Positions 24,201 to 36,101 of a DNA stretch of 64,000 nucleotides are shown one piece after another. The notes beneath the pieces are model-generated. The model was not told the origin of the DNA. It made no database searches and was given only the letters and a program-made list of their open reading frames with translations. The stretch is from NCBI GenBank assembly GCA_949361645.1, contig OX442416.1, forward strand, positions 10,917,869-10,981,868. Reading direction: 5' to 3'. A program made the translations under genes and the position numbers. This DNA is from Spongilla lacustris (lineage: Eukaryota; Porifera; Demospongiae; Spongillida; Spongillidae). Each line of letters opens with the position of its first letter. The first letter of the stretch is position 1.

Positions 24201-24282
24201 CCATTCCAATTAGATTGAACAGTAATGGTTCTTTTTTAATCCACTCACTCAAGAAAACTTTCTTCTTTCCTGTAGAATCCAT
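21205..24282 (-). CDS. Death-NACHT-LRR receptor (NLR-like), three exons, 961 aa
   Basis: Exons are 24282-24189, 24053-22051 and 21993-21205; phases match at both junctions (GCAG|GTTAGA to TACAG|AT, phase 1; CTCAAG|GTCAGT to TATAG|GTA, phase 0), and the total is exactly 962 codons. Domains in order: a short N-terminal segment (MDSTGKKKVFLSEWIKKEPL); a Death-fold domain at ~88-166 (ALGLSQAEVEEVDRMY, LLKWKNKL); NACHT with P-loop GASGSGKST (251-259) and Walker B LFLLDGWDEL (324-333), followed by a TSR sensor-like motif; and C-terminal LRRs from ~700 (LESLDLSENLQVSD, FKHLDLSNCGITLVG, LTTLDLRHNDIGDHG). The protein should be an intracellular sensor ATPase that signals through its Death domain. The start is fixed by an in-frame TGA 21 nt upstream. 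That start lies inside the last exon of the Roc-COR gene. All nucleotide-binding residues seem intact. Confidence 0.88.
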
Positions 24283-27200
24283 GACAGTTGTAGTTTTGTT
24301 TCAATAGCTGCCTTTAACAGGCGAATCTCAACAATTGCTGATATGTGGTCGAGGGTGGCCTCTGGTGGACACCTAAGTGCTTCTACCAGCGAATGTGATG
24401 GACAGAAGTCAGCACAAGTCTCCTTGATAACTTGAATAACTGACAACTGGTAAACAGGGCTACTCCCATTAGAGGTGGAGATGGTACATGACAAACTGTA
24501 CACATCATGTAGTGGGACTAATGGTGGTTTACCGGTTGGCAAAGCAAAGCGACCAATCAGCCTTGAGGTAAGGGCATCAAGATAGCGTGCAGTGAAAAAT
24601 TCATTGATGCTAGTGGTACATAACAACCACCCAAATGGACCCTCTTCGGTGACAATAACACTGGAGGGCATATCTACGTTGACACAAGCTGGAATGAAAA
24701 TGAGAGGACCTAGCTCTGTGGTAGGTTTGTTGGGGGACCATACAGGTGCCATATTGGTGTCCACATTTGTGAGGGTGATTGGTACACACAGTTCGAGTGA
24801 TACCAATAAACTAATTATAACATCAATGTTGTATGTTGGTTCAGGGAAGTGTTGCCTCAGAATAGCTACAGAAATCACTCCAGTGTTGCTGACTATGGGG
24901 AGGTGCTCCTTGAAGGATGATGGAGCAAACAACACTCCATTCACCTTCTCCAGCAATGTCTCTGGGTGAAGAAGTACCCAACTATCCTCCATATGTATGG
25001 TGCTCTCTAAAAACACAATAAACCCCTCTTCTGACAACTTCTTCAGGAGGAGTATGATTTTATTGGCATCTGTTGGTAGTAGAACCTTTGGTTCGGCTTG
25101 CTTCAGAAGGGTCAGAAGTTGGGATAGAGAAATAACTTCTTGGTGGGTGGGTACCTTACACTTAAGAAAAGTTATTAATGCATTTCTATCCAATGATATG
25201 GCTGGACATTCTACTTTTACACTATCTTTGGCTTGATGCAGTAATGACATAAATCGCTCTATGCCCTTTGCATCAATATGTGTTCCATTCAGAGCAATGA
25301 AACCAGCAAAGGTGTGCTTCTTTAAGGCATCCTTACAGACTGTCTCAATAGCTTCATCAATGGATTTCAGGCGCCTTCTGTCATGTATCCCATCTGCATG
25401 GGTGCCTACCACAATGACAGATGACTTCTTTGAGCATTTGTGACATACATCATCAATCATCGCAGACCAGTAGTACAGCTTTGAGGAGATATCTTTGAAG
25501 CGAAGATGCATGTTGACCAGTAGAAGGAAGATGGAAGGTGTGTATGAGATGGCCTTTAGTACAGCACAATGACTACTGTAGTACTGTCGATGACCAGCAA
25601 GGTCAAACAGCATGATGCCAGCCCATTGGCTCTTGATTAGATGAGGGACAATTCCAGCTGTATGGAGCTTTACTTGACCAGAATGCCTGAACGGGATGGG
25701 CTGTGTACAGAATAAGAGACTGACATGTACTGTGCATTATTTGAAGTACATGTTCAAACCTATATTTTATACATTAGTGCCTGAGTACACTTTTTAGAAA
25801 CTAATAATGTCAGCTGGATTTAGAAATGCAGGTGTAGAAAGGATTAATGAGTTGATAGTGATGTGCAATGATAAAATGGTCCTTAATTTAATGAAGTTCT
25901 AATCACTAGATGCCCTAGTTGTAAAAATAACAATTTCATATACAGTGTATATAGTGTTTTTATTCAATCATTACAGTGAGTTTAAAAGCAGTAATAAAAA
26001 TATCTTGTTCAACTGTATCAAAATAACAAACAAGCTAACTGCAAAGTGCATACACCAATTTACTATTTAAAAAGGAAACTTAGAGATTATGCATTCATAA
26101 CATGTTCAGGCAGGTAAATTTACTATGTAATGTAGGTAATTCCGCAATTCCTTTTTCTACTCAATCGATGTCTTCAAATCCTACATCGCCATTTTATTTT
26201 GTTATTATTTTATGTCTTGTTTTAGCCTGGTGGGGCTAGCCACTTGTGCATATATGTGCTGGGCACCCATTTATCCTTAGTGTGTGTAATGTGTGTGATG
26301 TATGTGGTGTGTGTACCTGTTTACTCGCTGCAGAGTATTTCAGTGGTTTCTACAAAGCTGATAAAATCCGTTGTGGTAACAAAACTAAGGTATAAAGTGA
26401 GATGGGGGGGCAGATCACCATTAAATGGGTCTGGAACCAAGATGGGAAAGGGGGGGGGGGGGGGGTCAAAAAACGTACCAGAAGATACCATTCCTCCCCA
26501 ACTGTTTAGAGTTCATTGTGAGCATCACGAATATGCTATTATTTTTTTCAGGGGGTCTAGGTAAGAGTATTATGGTTAGGAAGGGGGGTGGAAATGTTGC
26601 TGTGAAATAACCTTCCTTACTTGTCAGTCTATATCATAATAATTATAAAAATTAATATATAATTATAATATCGTAACGGGCAACTTGGTGTAACTATGTG
26701 TGACACCAAGTTCATTCAAAGGTCATCTCACATCATATACATGCACATATATACACATACACAGAACAGGCCAGCTGACCAGGCTGCCTTAACAATAGGT
26801 CTTGTACAATGAACAATACATTGAGTTCACAAATATATACATGATTATGTTAAGTTTTCTTGCATGATCAGTTGCTGCTTGGTTATTTATTGTTTGGGTG
26901 AAAAGTTATGGCTATGTCGGCTATTAAAAAGGATAAGGTTTCTCTAAAATGTATATTCTGCATGTTGTGAAATGTATTTTTGATACACAGCAGCAAGGTG
27001 TGATCAGCAGCCAAAGCACTAACACTGCTAGCAACAGTACTGCAAGCACGTGCACAAGCAGCACTTATTAAAGGAAAAATTGCATGATAATATTATGTTG
27101 ATAAAATTTGTTTAACAGATTAGAGTGGATCGGATTTGGAGTACAAAATCTAGGCAAATATCTGAATCTGATCCAATGTACCAATCAGATCCATGGTAAT

Positions 27201-30200
27201 AAACTGGATCTGAACTTTATACAATATCAAATATCGGAAGTTATCTTTCTTCTCATACTATATGAATACGATCCCCAAAGTCACCAGATACTCTGTTGTG
27301 TACTAAAATGTACACTTTACCTTATGATTGTCACGCATTTTCAACACCTGATCAAGATGAATTATAATCTACATAGAAGAATCGGTAAGCATATATCAAG
27401 GTTATTGGGAGCACATAATTATTATGGGATATTATAGTGATATAGGTGTGTACAATTATCTTATAATCATCACCATTCGAGAGAGGCTTCTTATCATCCA
27501 GACAGAAGATGAGTACATAGTAGCATATTTGGTAACATATAATATACCTCCCTCTAACATTATCTTGTTATACCTGTGCCATTGTAGTCTTCCCTGTTCC
27601 TATGCTTCCACATAGGACCACCTTGATAAAACTGCTGGTATTCCTCTCCAGCATGTTGTGAACATTGAGGAGGTCCTTAGGTACCTCAGGTACTAGGCCA
27701 TACATGTTCCGTGCATTCAATTGGATCCCAGGTATGGAGAGAAGAATCATGATGCAATCACGTTTTTCATTTTTTGATGCAATATGCAATGCTGCATTAC
27801 CATCCTATAGATGTAAAAAAATATGATTGCCACATGGGACAGGACAAAGGCGTAAGACTTAGTTCATATAATGATAAAGAAATAAATGATAAAGGCAATG
27901 ATAAATTTATGAAAAGTATCATGGTAAGGCAATTAAAGTAATGATAATGTAATGATGAAGCATGCAATGATACAGAGTTAGTAATGATATATATAATTAT
28001 ATATATATATATTATATATGCAAATATATATATATATATGCACACTAATTAGAATGAAAATAACAATGCTATTTGCAGTTCATAGATTCATAACTGAGAT
28101 TATACATGAATCAATCTATAGTGGCAATGTTTACACTAGAATGCTACCTCAATATCTGATATGTACATGTATATGTACATGTTACCACTATCCTGGCAAC
28201 TGCTGAAGATGGGCAATACCCTCAGATAAGAGCTGGGTAACATAGGGTGGGCCTGCATGAAGCTGGCCATGGTTTGGTGGGGGCTGCCTCAGCCACACCT
28301 GTTCTGTACTACATTCCTTGCACATTTGTACATGCTGCCTGGAACCATCAACCAAGGCAAAATTATTTAAGGGTATAGAGTCTAAATCAATACTTTTGAT
28401 CATGACACCTTGGTCTCTCTTATACATGTACCAGTATGTACTATACGGTGGTGCCCGGAACTAGATTTCCAGCAGCTCTATCAGCTATTCTCCCTTCATG
28501 AGCCTCATCACAGCTGGAAGATATGTTTACTACTTTATCTAAAATTTAGTTCTGGGTTAAGTTCTAAACCTCACATCACTACACAGTCCTCACTGATGAA
28601 AAGTATCATCACTACCCAACATTGAAATAGAATAAGAACTATACAATCTACTCACCACATTCCTCAAATTAGCCTGGGCACCTCTCTCAAACAGCAGTCT
28701 TACACAGTCAGCATGTCCCTTCTCTGCTGCCTTCATAAGTGAGGTCCATCCCAACTGGAATGTGTAGAGGGAGAATGACATATGCATCAGAACTAAGTCG
28801 CCGTAGTGTATAAGTATGCATGTGTGTTTGTGATGTGGGTGTGTGTGGTATGTCTATGTGTGTCTGTTTGTGATGTGGGTGGGTGTGGTCTGCATACATG
28901 TGTGTGTGCATGTGGTTTGTGTATGGTGCAGTGATTTTTCTACATAGTCATCACAGAGGAAACCTACCACTGACAAGTAACACAGTAATGCTATTGGTAG
29001 TGGGGTGCCTCATTCTCAGTCCATATAAACATAGTAGGACTCCACCCACAATATGTAATGAATGATGTTTATTCAAAGCACCAGTATTCTAATATACATG
29101 TAACAAAACCATTGCAATTAAAGTTTCAGATTAGGAATTGCATGTATCATACAGATGTTTTATATGAAAATTGTTAAGCCAGATGTGGTAAACATGTATC
29201 CATAATTACATCATGTTACACTGTATATAAAGGACTGCCTGCATCCAGGCCCAGGAATAAAATAATTCTATGACCAGTGTCAACTGCTGATGTTAAAAGT
29301 GATTCATTGTCCATTTCAAGCCACAGCCATTTGACTTTCTGTTGTCCATTTTTGTAAACCATATCTCTGGATGTTCATGTTCATGCATGCAAACCAGTGA
29401 AGCAATGAAACAATGAAAAACATTGGTTGGTTTACTGGCAATGAAACAATCAACAACATTGCTTAGTTTACTGGCACACTACATGTACATGCTTAGTTTA
29501 CAATGATATTGCTTGGTTTACTGGAAATGAAACAATGAAGTACACTGCTCAATTGACAATAATGAACTACACTAACTAATACATTTGCTGGCAATGAAAC
29601 AATGAACAACATTGCTTAGTTTACTGGCACACTACATGCACTGCTTAATTTACTGGCAAAGATTCGCTTACTGGTGAACTACATGTACACTGCTTAGTTT
29701 ACTGTCAAACCACACTGCTTAGTTTACTATCAATGAAGTACACTGCTTAGTTTAAGAAACTATGAACAACACTGATTGCTTAGTTTACTGGCAATAAAAC
29801 AATGAACAACACTGACAGTTTAGTTTACTGGCAATGAAACAATGAACAAAACGGACTGCTTAGTTTACTGGCAATGAAACAATGAACAACACTGACTGTT
29901 TAGTTTACTGGCAATGAAACAATGAACAAAACGGACTGCTTAGTTTACTGGCAATGAAACAATGAACAACACTGACTGCTTAGTTTACTAGCAATGAAAC
30001 AATGAACAAAACTGCTAGTTTTTAAAATAGCACTTGTGTATGTGTAGTTAGAGCATTAGTTATAAGTGCTCTCTGGAGAAACTTGTTTGAATTACAGCCA
30101 TACTATTATAATGCTTGAAAACCAGCTATTTGTATAGAGTGAAAAACCAGTTATACATTTTCTATGCACTATATGTGCTATTCTACAAACACAGTGACAC

Positions 30201-33200
30201 ACAGCCATTATCACTTCGTTTTTAATTTAGCAGCTTCTCAAGATCATGCTTAACTGTCTATTTTGAGACCCGTGAAAAATTACAATCTTCTTGTCACAAT
30301 ATTGAAGCATCAATTGACTTCATCAATATTCAGTGTATCACAATAGTTGACTGCATTGTTGTTTCACTTACATGTAAGTTGCATGCCTTTCTATATTGGA
30401 ATATATATCAATTGTGATTCTTTAATGTCTACTAGACTTAGCCCGTGAAAAATCACGGAGCTGATTGTAAAGAAGTCGATGTTTTTTACATACCACCTGT
30501 TGTAATATACGGTTATTAAATAGCCAGCGTGAGCAATGAAATGATAAAAATAAACTCCGGTCAATTGCCATTTAGTGGTCGCTAAGTAGCCTTACCCAAT
30601 GAAAAATCACGAAAGTGATTCTATAAGAAGTGCAGAATGATTTTTTTTTTACATACAGTAATCTACCACCTGTTGTAATATACGGTTACTACGCAACCTA
30701 TTTAATAGCCCGCGTACGCTATGTACATGTACATGTACTACTTCCGGTCTGTACGATTAAGAATGAACACCGGTCAATTGCCATTGGTCATTAGTATGGG
30801 AGTGGTCGTTTCTATTGGTTGCTAGGTACGCGTTACTAGTTGTGTTCAAACCCACAATTGTAGAGGCTAGGCGGAGTTTATAAATAGGTGGTTACGCGGA
30901 CGTACGGACGTACGGACGTACGGACGTTGGAAATTATAGTATTAGATTGTCCTGAATGTCCACCCGGGGGTACAATTGTATACCCGGGTGGACAGTAAAA
31001 AAATTTATGGCCGTCCGGGACCTAGTGGCATTTAATGGTACTGGCTTATAGTACAAGTCTTTTCAGGATTGGGCCGAGATAACCAAGGCTTAAATCCTTT
31101 TGGTACATGTAGAACGAGCTGTATCCATTACGCTCCGTGCGGAACTGCGGATCGGTCGGAGCGTAATGGATAGGTCCGCTAGCACGGGTCATTTTACGAG
31201 TACCGAAAGGATTTAAGCCTTACTTATCTCGGCCCGATCGACCGAACGGCAAAAACTTTTTTTGCTGTCCACCCGGGTATCCAATTGTACCCCCGGGTGG
31301 ACATTCAGGACAATAGACATTAAGCCTATTAGACACATACATGTACATGTATTCTGATTGAAAGTTCAAAATCCGTACATGTAGCATGTTTGACCTTAAT
31401 GCATACCATTCAACAATGAGACAAAGAGGCATTTCATTGTCAACTCACCTCAGTCATTCCGATGGTCAATGTGGGCTGCACCTCTGTCCAGCAATACTCC
31501 TACACATTCTGCATTTCCCTCACGTGATGCTAACATTAATGCAGTCAATCCATTCTGTTAGAGAGAATCACATAAAAATGTTTTTACATACTATTTGTAG
31601 CTCATTTTCAGCCCACATGGCCCAACATATAAGTTCCCAAGAGAAGATTGCTAGTTCAACTGCAGGTATACTCATTTTTAAATTGCCCTATATAGGTGTT
31701 TAAAACGAAGCAAAATACACTTTTGATTATTCTTCTAAATGCCGAAGACAACAGTACGCATATAAACAAATACAAGCAGGTGAATGCTTTAAATGTATCT
31801 ATCTAAATTTCTAAAGCATTTTAACAAATGTGCCTATGCATTATTTTATAAATCATAGTAAATTTACAGAACAATTCAAGCATATTTCTCAAGAGAGCTG
31901 GCCCTTTTAATCAATGTTATAACTGTATGCTTGATCCATCCATAATTTATTTTCAATAAGGCAATGATTGAATAATTACAAACACCTATGTCATTATACA
32001 TGTATTAAAGCATGCAGTAGAGCATAAAAATACAATAGTATTAATGCAATTTTTCTGACCCCAACGTACAGAAACACCATGTGTTAATATTTTCATAACT
32101 TCTACTAATACCATACTACAGTAACCCTGAGATACAAACATAGCAGTGTCTCTTTGTGAGTGAGTCCTTGTGATTTATATGTATGTCTGAGACAGACATG
32201 CAGGAATATTACAAGGACTCACTCACAAACTAGACACTATAGACTGCTATGTTTGGAACTAACCCTGTCTTGAATGTTGGCATCGGCACCCCTCTTAAGC
32301 AATGCAGTTACACACTGCTCCTTTCCCCCAACTGATGCCCACATCAGTGAGGTCATTCCATACTGCCAGAGAGAAGTATCATGTACATAAACACAGTAGA
32401 TCAAACATAACCAACTGTCTCTGCCATGCACAGTCACTATATAATATTCAATGTAAGTGTTTCTCTTTTAGCTGTAAGTCCCTTTCTTTGTGCCCTTCCC
32501 AATAATGCAAAAAAAATTTTTTACAGGGATTATCAATGTGCAATGTATGTAGTGCAAAGTGTTTTCCCTTCCGCCACCCTTTGTGAGAAGAAGCTCTATC
32601 CCCTTATAAATAGACCCTCCACTCCTTATGAGATGACCCTCTACTCTTTATGAGGCCCTCCAACCATTAGGAGAAAACCCGTCACCCAATATGAGACAAG
32701 ACCCTCCACCCCTAATGAGATGAACCTACACCCTATGAGAATACCCCCCATCCTATGAGAATACCATCCATCCCTAATGAGAAGACCCTCCATCCCTAAC
32801 GAGAAGACCCTCCACCCCTTATGAGACCCTCAATCATTGTAAGAAGATCTTCACCCCTTAAAATCCTCTTTTGAACAAGCACATTTCAGTGAGTGAAAAC
32901 CATACCAGATGCTCTTTTTATACACTAACAGAAACCGAAATACTTCATGACAAGGTTGAAATGGAAATATTTCTGCAATTGTATGGTACATGTATATCTG
33001 CTAGTCCTCATGGGATAATTAATGTAGAAAACCTTTTGAATCTCACTGTCATTATCCTGCATACACAATATCCAATTCACAGGCAACAAGGACACACATA
33101 ACTAAGAAACATTACTACTTACATAGTTGTGATGGTTGACCTTGGCACCATGCTTAAGCAATGTTTTTACACACTGTACATTTCCCCAACGAGATGCCAA

Positions 33201-34683
33201 CATCAGTGAGGTGTATCCGTCCTATTAGAGAGAATGGCATGCATGCATCATTTGTGTGTTACCACCAACCAATAACATCTCATACTTTCTAGCTTATACA
33301 CAGAACACCCCTCCTAAAGGTGGAATTGTACAACTTTCCCAGTCTGCATGAATTATATCTTGATAAATGGCAGGTCCAAAGACACTTGGAGCCCACCTGT
33401 GACTGTTAAATAACAGCATATATCTAGTTCTGGAGTAGGTGTGTTTAAATTTTGCATGCACCTTAGATACTTGGGTACCCCAAGATAGGACAGGTGTGGT
33501 ATAAACCATTCCTGCACAATACGAAAGTGATGCCAGAGACAAAGTCTTAAGATAGTGGATGTTCTGATGATCGATATTATCATGTTTTGCAATGCCTTAC
33601 CTTATTTAATACATAACTTATGTACGGTGCCTCATATTTTTAGGGATGGTATTATTAGTGAGAAGAAATTTTTTTAGCACAGATTATCATTTTGTGCCAC
33701 TACATTTATAGCAACTGAAATGGAAACTGGTGACAGTGATTGACGTTGTAAATTCTCATCATCAGAATGAGCTAGTCTGCTATACATTTGTGCATAGTTG
33801 AATCGCGTCATCAGGTTTCATTCTGGTAAACCATGCATGGGTGTGGTTTTATAATGGTGTGGTGATTGTTGAAACGAAGAATAAGGTACTTGTACAACAG
33901 ATATGTGACAACATATCTACTTGAACAAGTACTTGAGATTCCCACATAATTTATGCTACTGTACATTACATATGTGCTATTCATGATACAGCTCTATCAG
34001 GTTACTTATATAACAACATACATTTTAAAAAGTAATTTCACCAACATGATCCTGCACATGCAATACATAGTTACAAGAAGGACACACCTCCCTGGACTGG
34101 TCTGACACTACTCACAGTGTTCTGATGGTCGACCTCAGCACCTCGCTTAAGCAATAATAGTACACATTCCACCATTCCCCAACGTGATGCCAACATCAGT
34201 GGTGTGTATCCATCCTATTAGAGAGAGTGGCATCGTGGTTTGCCACAATGAACCAATAACCTTCTTGTCATGCTCAGGCTTTTAACAACAGAACAGCCCT
34301 AGCAGTGAATATGTTACCATAACCTTCATGTAAGTCAATATGCGGGTTTGTGCAAATGACATGCAATCAGCAGTAAATTCACTATCACCAATACTGTACT
34401 GATTTTCCCTCCCGGCCCCCTCCCTTCAAACCCATATTTATGGAGCACAGTGAGTGGATGTGGGTGCCTCCCTCCAGCATTTGAGCTGGGTGATTTAGAT
34501 TTTGCGCTTTGAATGATCATGTAATAGTATGAGACAATGCCCCATGTAGCCAGAATGCGTTATAGATAGTAATAGAAGGCTCACCTTATCAACAATGTCA
34601 ACATTAACACCCTCAGTGAGCAGTTTTCCAACTTCCTCTGTATTTCCTTCTACTGCTGCATTTATCAGCTTCTCTTCTAGTGT
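24249..34683 (-). CDS. Ankyrin-Roc-COR (ROCO-type) GTPase gene, multi-exon
   Basis: Exons: 34683-34585, 34214-34116, 33221-33123, 32362-32264, 28754-28656 (each 99 nt, phase 0, one 33-residue ankyrin unit such as DGYTPLMLASRWGMVECVL); 27804-27574 (last ankyrin unit plus the Roc P-loop GSIGTGKT, then a GT donor); and 25700-24249 (rest of Roc, COR, stop). This gives 725 residues. Roc: P-loop ~231-238, switch motif LFDLAGHRQYYSSH (~273-286), THAD specificity motif ~342-345. COR follows, with winged-helix-like LLKKLSEEGFIVFLES and the FFTARYLDALTSRLIGRF end. There is no kinase domain. Ankyrins would bind partners; Roc-COR is a GTP-regulated dimeric switch. The initiator exon is uncertain. The stop codon falls 34 nt inside the next gene's first exon. 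A further ankyrin exon at 31554-31449 cannot be used in frame. Confidence 0.82.
25701..27573. other. Intron within the Roc domain, with MITE copy
   Basis: This is the intron between P-loop and switch exons. It contains a copy (about 26400-26600) of the TIR family seen at 14390-15440, sharing CATCACGAATATGCTATT and flanked by G-runs. The rest is AT-rich, with GGATCTGA/GATCCAAT-type short repeats near 27.13-27.25 kb. Confidence 0.55.
28188..28427 (-). other. Coding-like segment inside an intron
   Basis: 79 codons are open on the minus strand with natural composition (SIDLDSIPLNNFALVDGSRQ, ECSTEQVWLRQPPP, TQLLSEGIAHLQQLPG). The segment does not look like an ankyrin unit, and I find no good donor at its 3' end. 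It may be an exonised or fossil fragment. Confidence 0.2.
29380..30020. repeat. Minisatellite, ~40-bp unit, in an intron
   Basis: The unit contains GCTTAGTTTACTGGCAATGA and AACAATGAACAACACTGACT. Copies are regular from 29760 to 30020 and more broken from 29380 to 29760. Confidence 0.9.
30425..30948. mobile_element. Dispersed non-coding element (CCCGTGAAAAATCACGG head)
   Basis: It starts near ACTAGACTTAGCCCGTGAAA, with an internal duplication (AATCACGGAGCTGATT / AATCACGAAAGTGATT; TAATATACGGTTA twice; CGGTCAATTGCCATT twice). It ends with tandem ACGGACGT and GGAAATTATAGTATTAGAT, which recurs at 17090-17120. No ORF. Confidence 0.5.
30949..31313. mobile_element. Foldback element with ~50-bp near-perfect TIRs
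   Basis: ATTGTCCTGAATGTCCACCC, followed by GGGGGTACAATTG and a second GTGGACAG, is repeated inverted at 31264-31313. Inner arms AAGGCTTAAATCCTTTTGGTA / TACCGAAAGGATTTAAGCCTT and TCCATTACGCTCCG / CGGAGCGTAATGGA make the whole 365 bp a single long hairpin with a GC-rich loop. It is inserted in an intron next to the previous element. Confidence 0.8.
31449..31554 (-). pseudogene. Defective ankyrin exon with in-frame stop (skipped or poison exon)
   Basis: An acceptor (CTAACAG) opens NGLTALMLASREGNAECVGV, LLDRGAAHIDHRND: a normal ankyrin unit. It is 106 nt rather than 99. After GAC the next codon is TGA, then G|GTGAGTTG. Its five siblings all end in frame at a GTNAGT-type donor. Here one base appears to be missing just after GAC (TGAGG where GTGAGG would be a donor). 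Inclusion would stop translation before Roc; skipping leaves the phase-0 frame of the gene intact. Confidence 0.75.
32150..32240. repeat. Inverted repeat (short foldback) in an intron
   Basis: TTTGTGAGTGAGTCCTTGT at about 32153 pairs with ACAAGGACTCACTCACAAA at about 32211; AGACAGACAT / ATGTATGTCT forms the tip. Confidence 0.7.
32575..32870. repeat. Degenerate tandem repeat (ACCCTCCACCCCTAATGAGA)
   Basis: About ten degenerate copies of a ~25-30-bp unit lie within an intron of the ankyrin-Roc-COR gene. Confidence 0.7.
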
Positions 34684-35453
34684 CTATAGGAATGAACACT
34701 TAATAAATCAAATAATCAGCAAATGGTACTGAACCGATAGACCTATCTTTATTATCAATGGAAATTATAACTCACAGAATTTGAGTATGATTTCGATGGA
34801 ATTATGACCTACTCACATCAGTGCACAGGTATTATATACTGCATGCAAGCGATAATGCATACGTACTGTAACGTACTGCAGTGTAGGATTAACAGCCTGT
34901 ATCAGTCGGAAGATTATTAATTATAATAATTAGTAGTTAACGCTTTGCTGTAGTTCTTATTCCTCCTAGTTCAGCAAAGCTTGTATATACCAAACTGCTC
35001 CACCGTGAAAGTATCGTAACTTTGGAGAGTGAGCTACACGCCCGCAAGTAACAGATAGTCTTTTCAGCTACACACCGGTACCCTAACCTATTCGTACCCA
35101 GACCCAAACGTACGTAAGCATTATCGCTTACAGTACAATGCAACGACATAGGGTCTGGTTAGTCTCGTACCCAGACCCAAAGTTTCACAGCTGCGGATGG
35201 ATTACATAACCGCTACGTGCCACTGGCTATAGAGGATGAACCTTCAGTCAAACCTGGTTAAAACTATAATTAAATCTAACTTGACAGTATTTCAAAAACG
35301 CTGTTTCATGCCATGGACGAAGGGCAAAAAAAAAAAATAGTAGTGTCCAGTTCCCTCCAGATTTCTACTATAGGACTTACAGAACAGTGTTTGCACGCCC
35401 ACAAAGGTTTATAGGGTCATTTCTACATTAAAACGTTTTTCTAGAAACCTTAC

Positions 35454-35542
35454 CTTTCATAAAATGGGACACGGATTCCAACAAAACCAGCTATAAGGAA
35501 AACTCCCGCTAAAGCTATAAACACGCGAAAGGTGTTATCCAT
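35454..35542 (-). CDS. Possible first exon encoding a signal-anchor (MDNTFRVF...)
   Basis: An ATG at 35542 opens MDNTFRVFIALAGVFLIAGF, then VGIRVPFYE, followed by a good donor AAAG|GTAAGG (phase 2). This is one hydrophobic segment. It lies upstream of the first ankyrin exon on the same strand, so it could be the initiator exon of the ankyrin-Roc-COR gene. However, the phase (2) does not match the phase-0 ankyrin exon at 34683, so an extra small exon would be needed. Alternatively it starts another gene. Confidence 0.35.
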
Positions 35543-35864
35543 AATATTATAATATCAGTAACAGCATATATAGATTATCTATGGTAACGGTAAAGTGTAT
35601 GGATCACGTGACCCCTCTCTCTAAGTCACCCGGGTTGTAGTTGCAAAATTATAGTGGATGCAAATTTTATTCATGCTAAGACAATGACGTGCTGCACAAG
35701 AGGGTTTTATAGCTGCCATGTGATTATGAATGAAACTATATACCGGTAAATAGGGCAATGAATCTTTTTAATTATTAAAAAGTGATTTCAAACTTATGAC
35801 CTCATACATAGCCAGAGTTCTTCGGACAATGGTTACTCAATATTGTTAGGTTTTGTTTTTTTAA

Positions 35865-36064
35865 NNNNNNNNNNNNNNNNNNNNNNNNNNNNNNNNNNNN
35901 NNNNNNNNNNNNNNNNNNNNNNNNNNNNNNNNNNNNNNNNNNNNNNNNNNNNNNNNNNNNNNNNNNNNNNNNNNNNNNNNNNNNNNNNNNNNNNNNNNNN
36001 NNNNNNNNNNNNNNNNNNNNNNNNNNNNNNNNNNNNNNNNNNNNNNNNNNNNNNNNNNNNNNNN
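35865..36064. other. Assembly gap, 200 N
   Basis: Exactly 200 N, a fixed-length placeholder typical of scaffolding joins, so the true distance is unknown. The 5' exons of the semaphorin gene probably lie here or beyond. Confidence 0.95.
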
Positions 36065-36101
36065 TGGAATGACATCATTTTTGTTGTCCTCTCCTCCCCA
36101 G

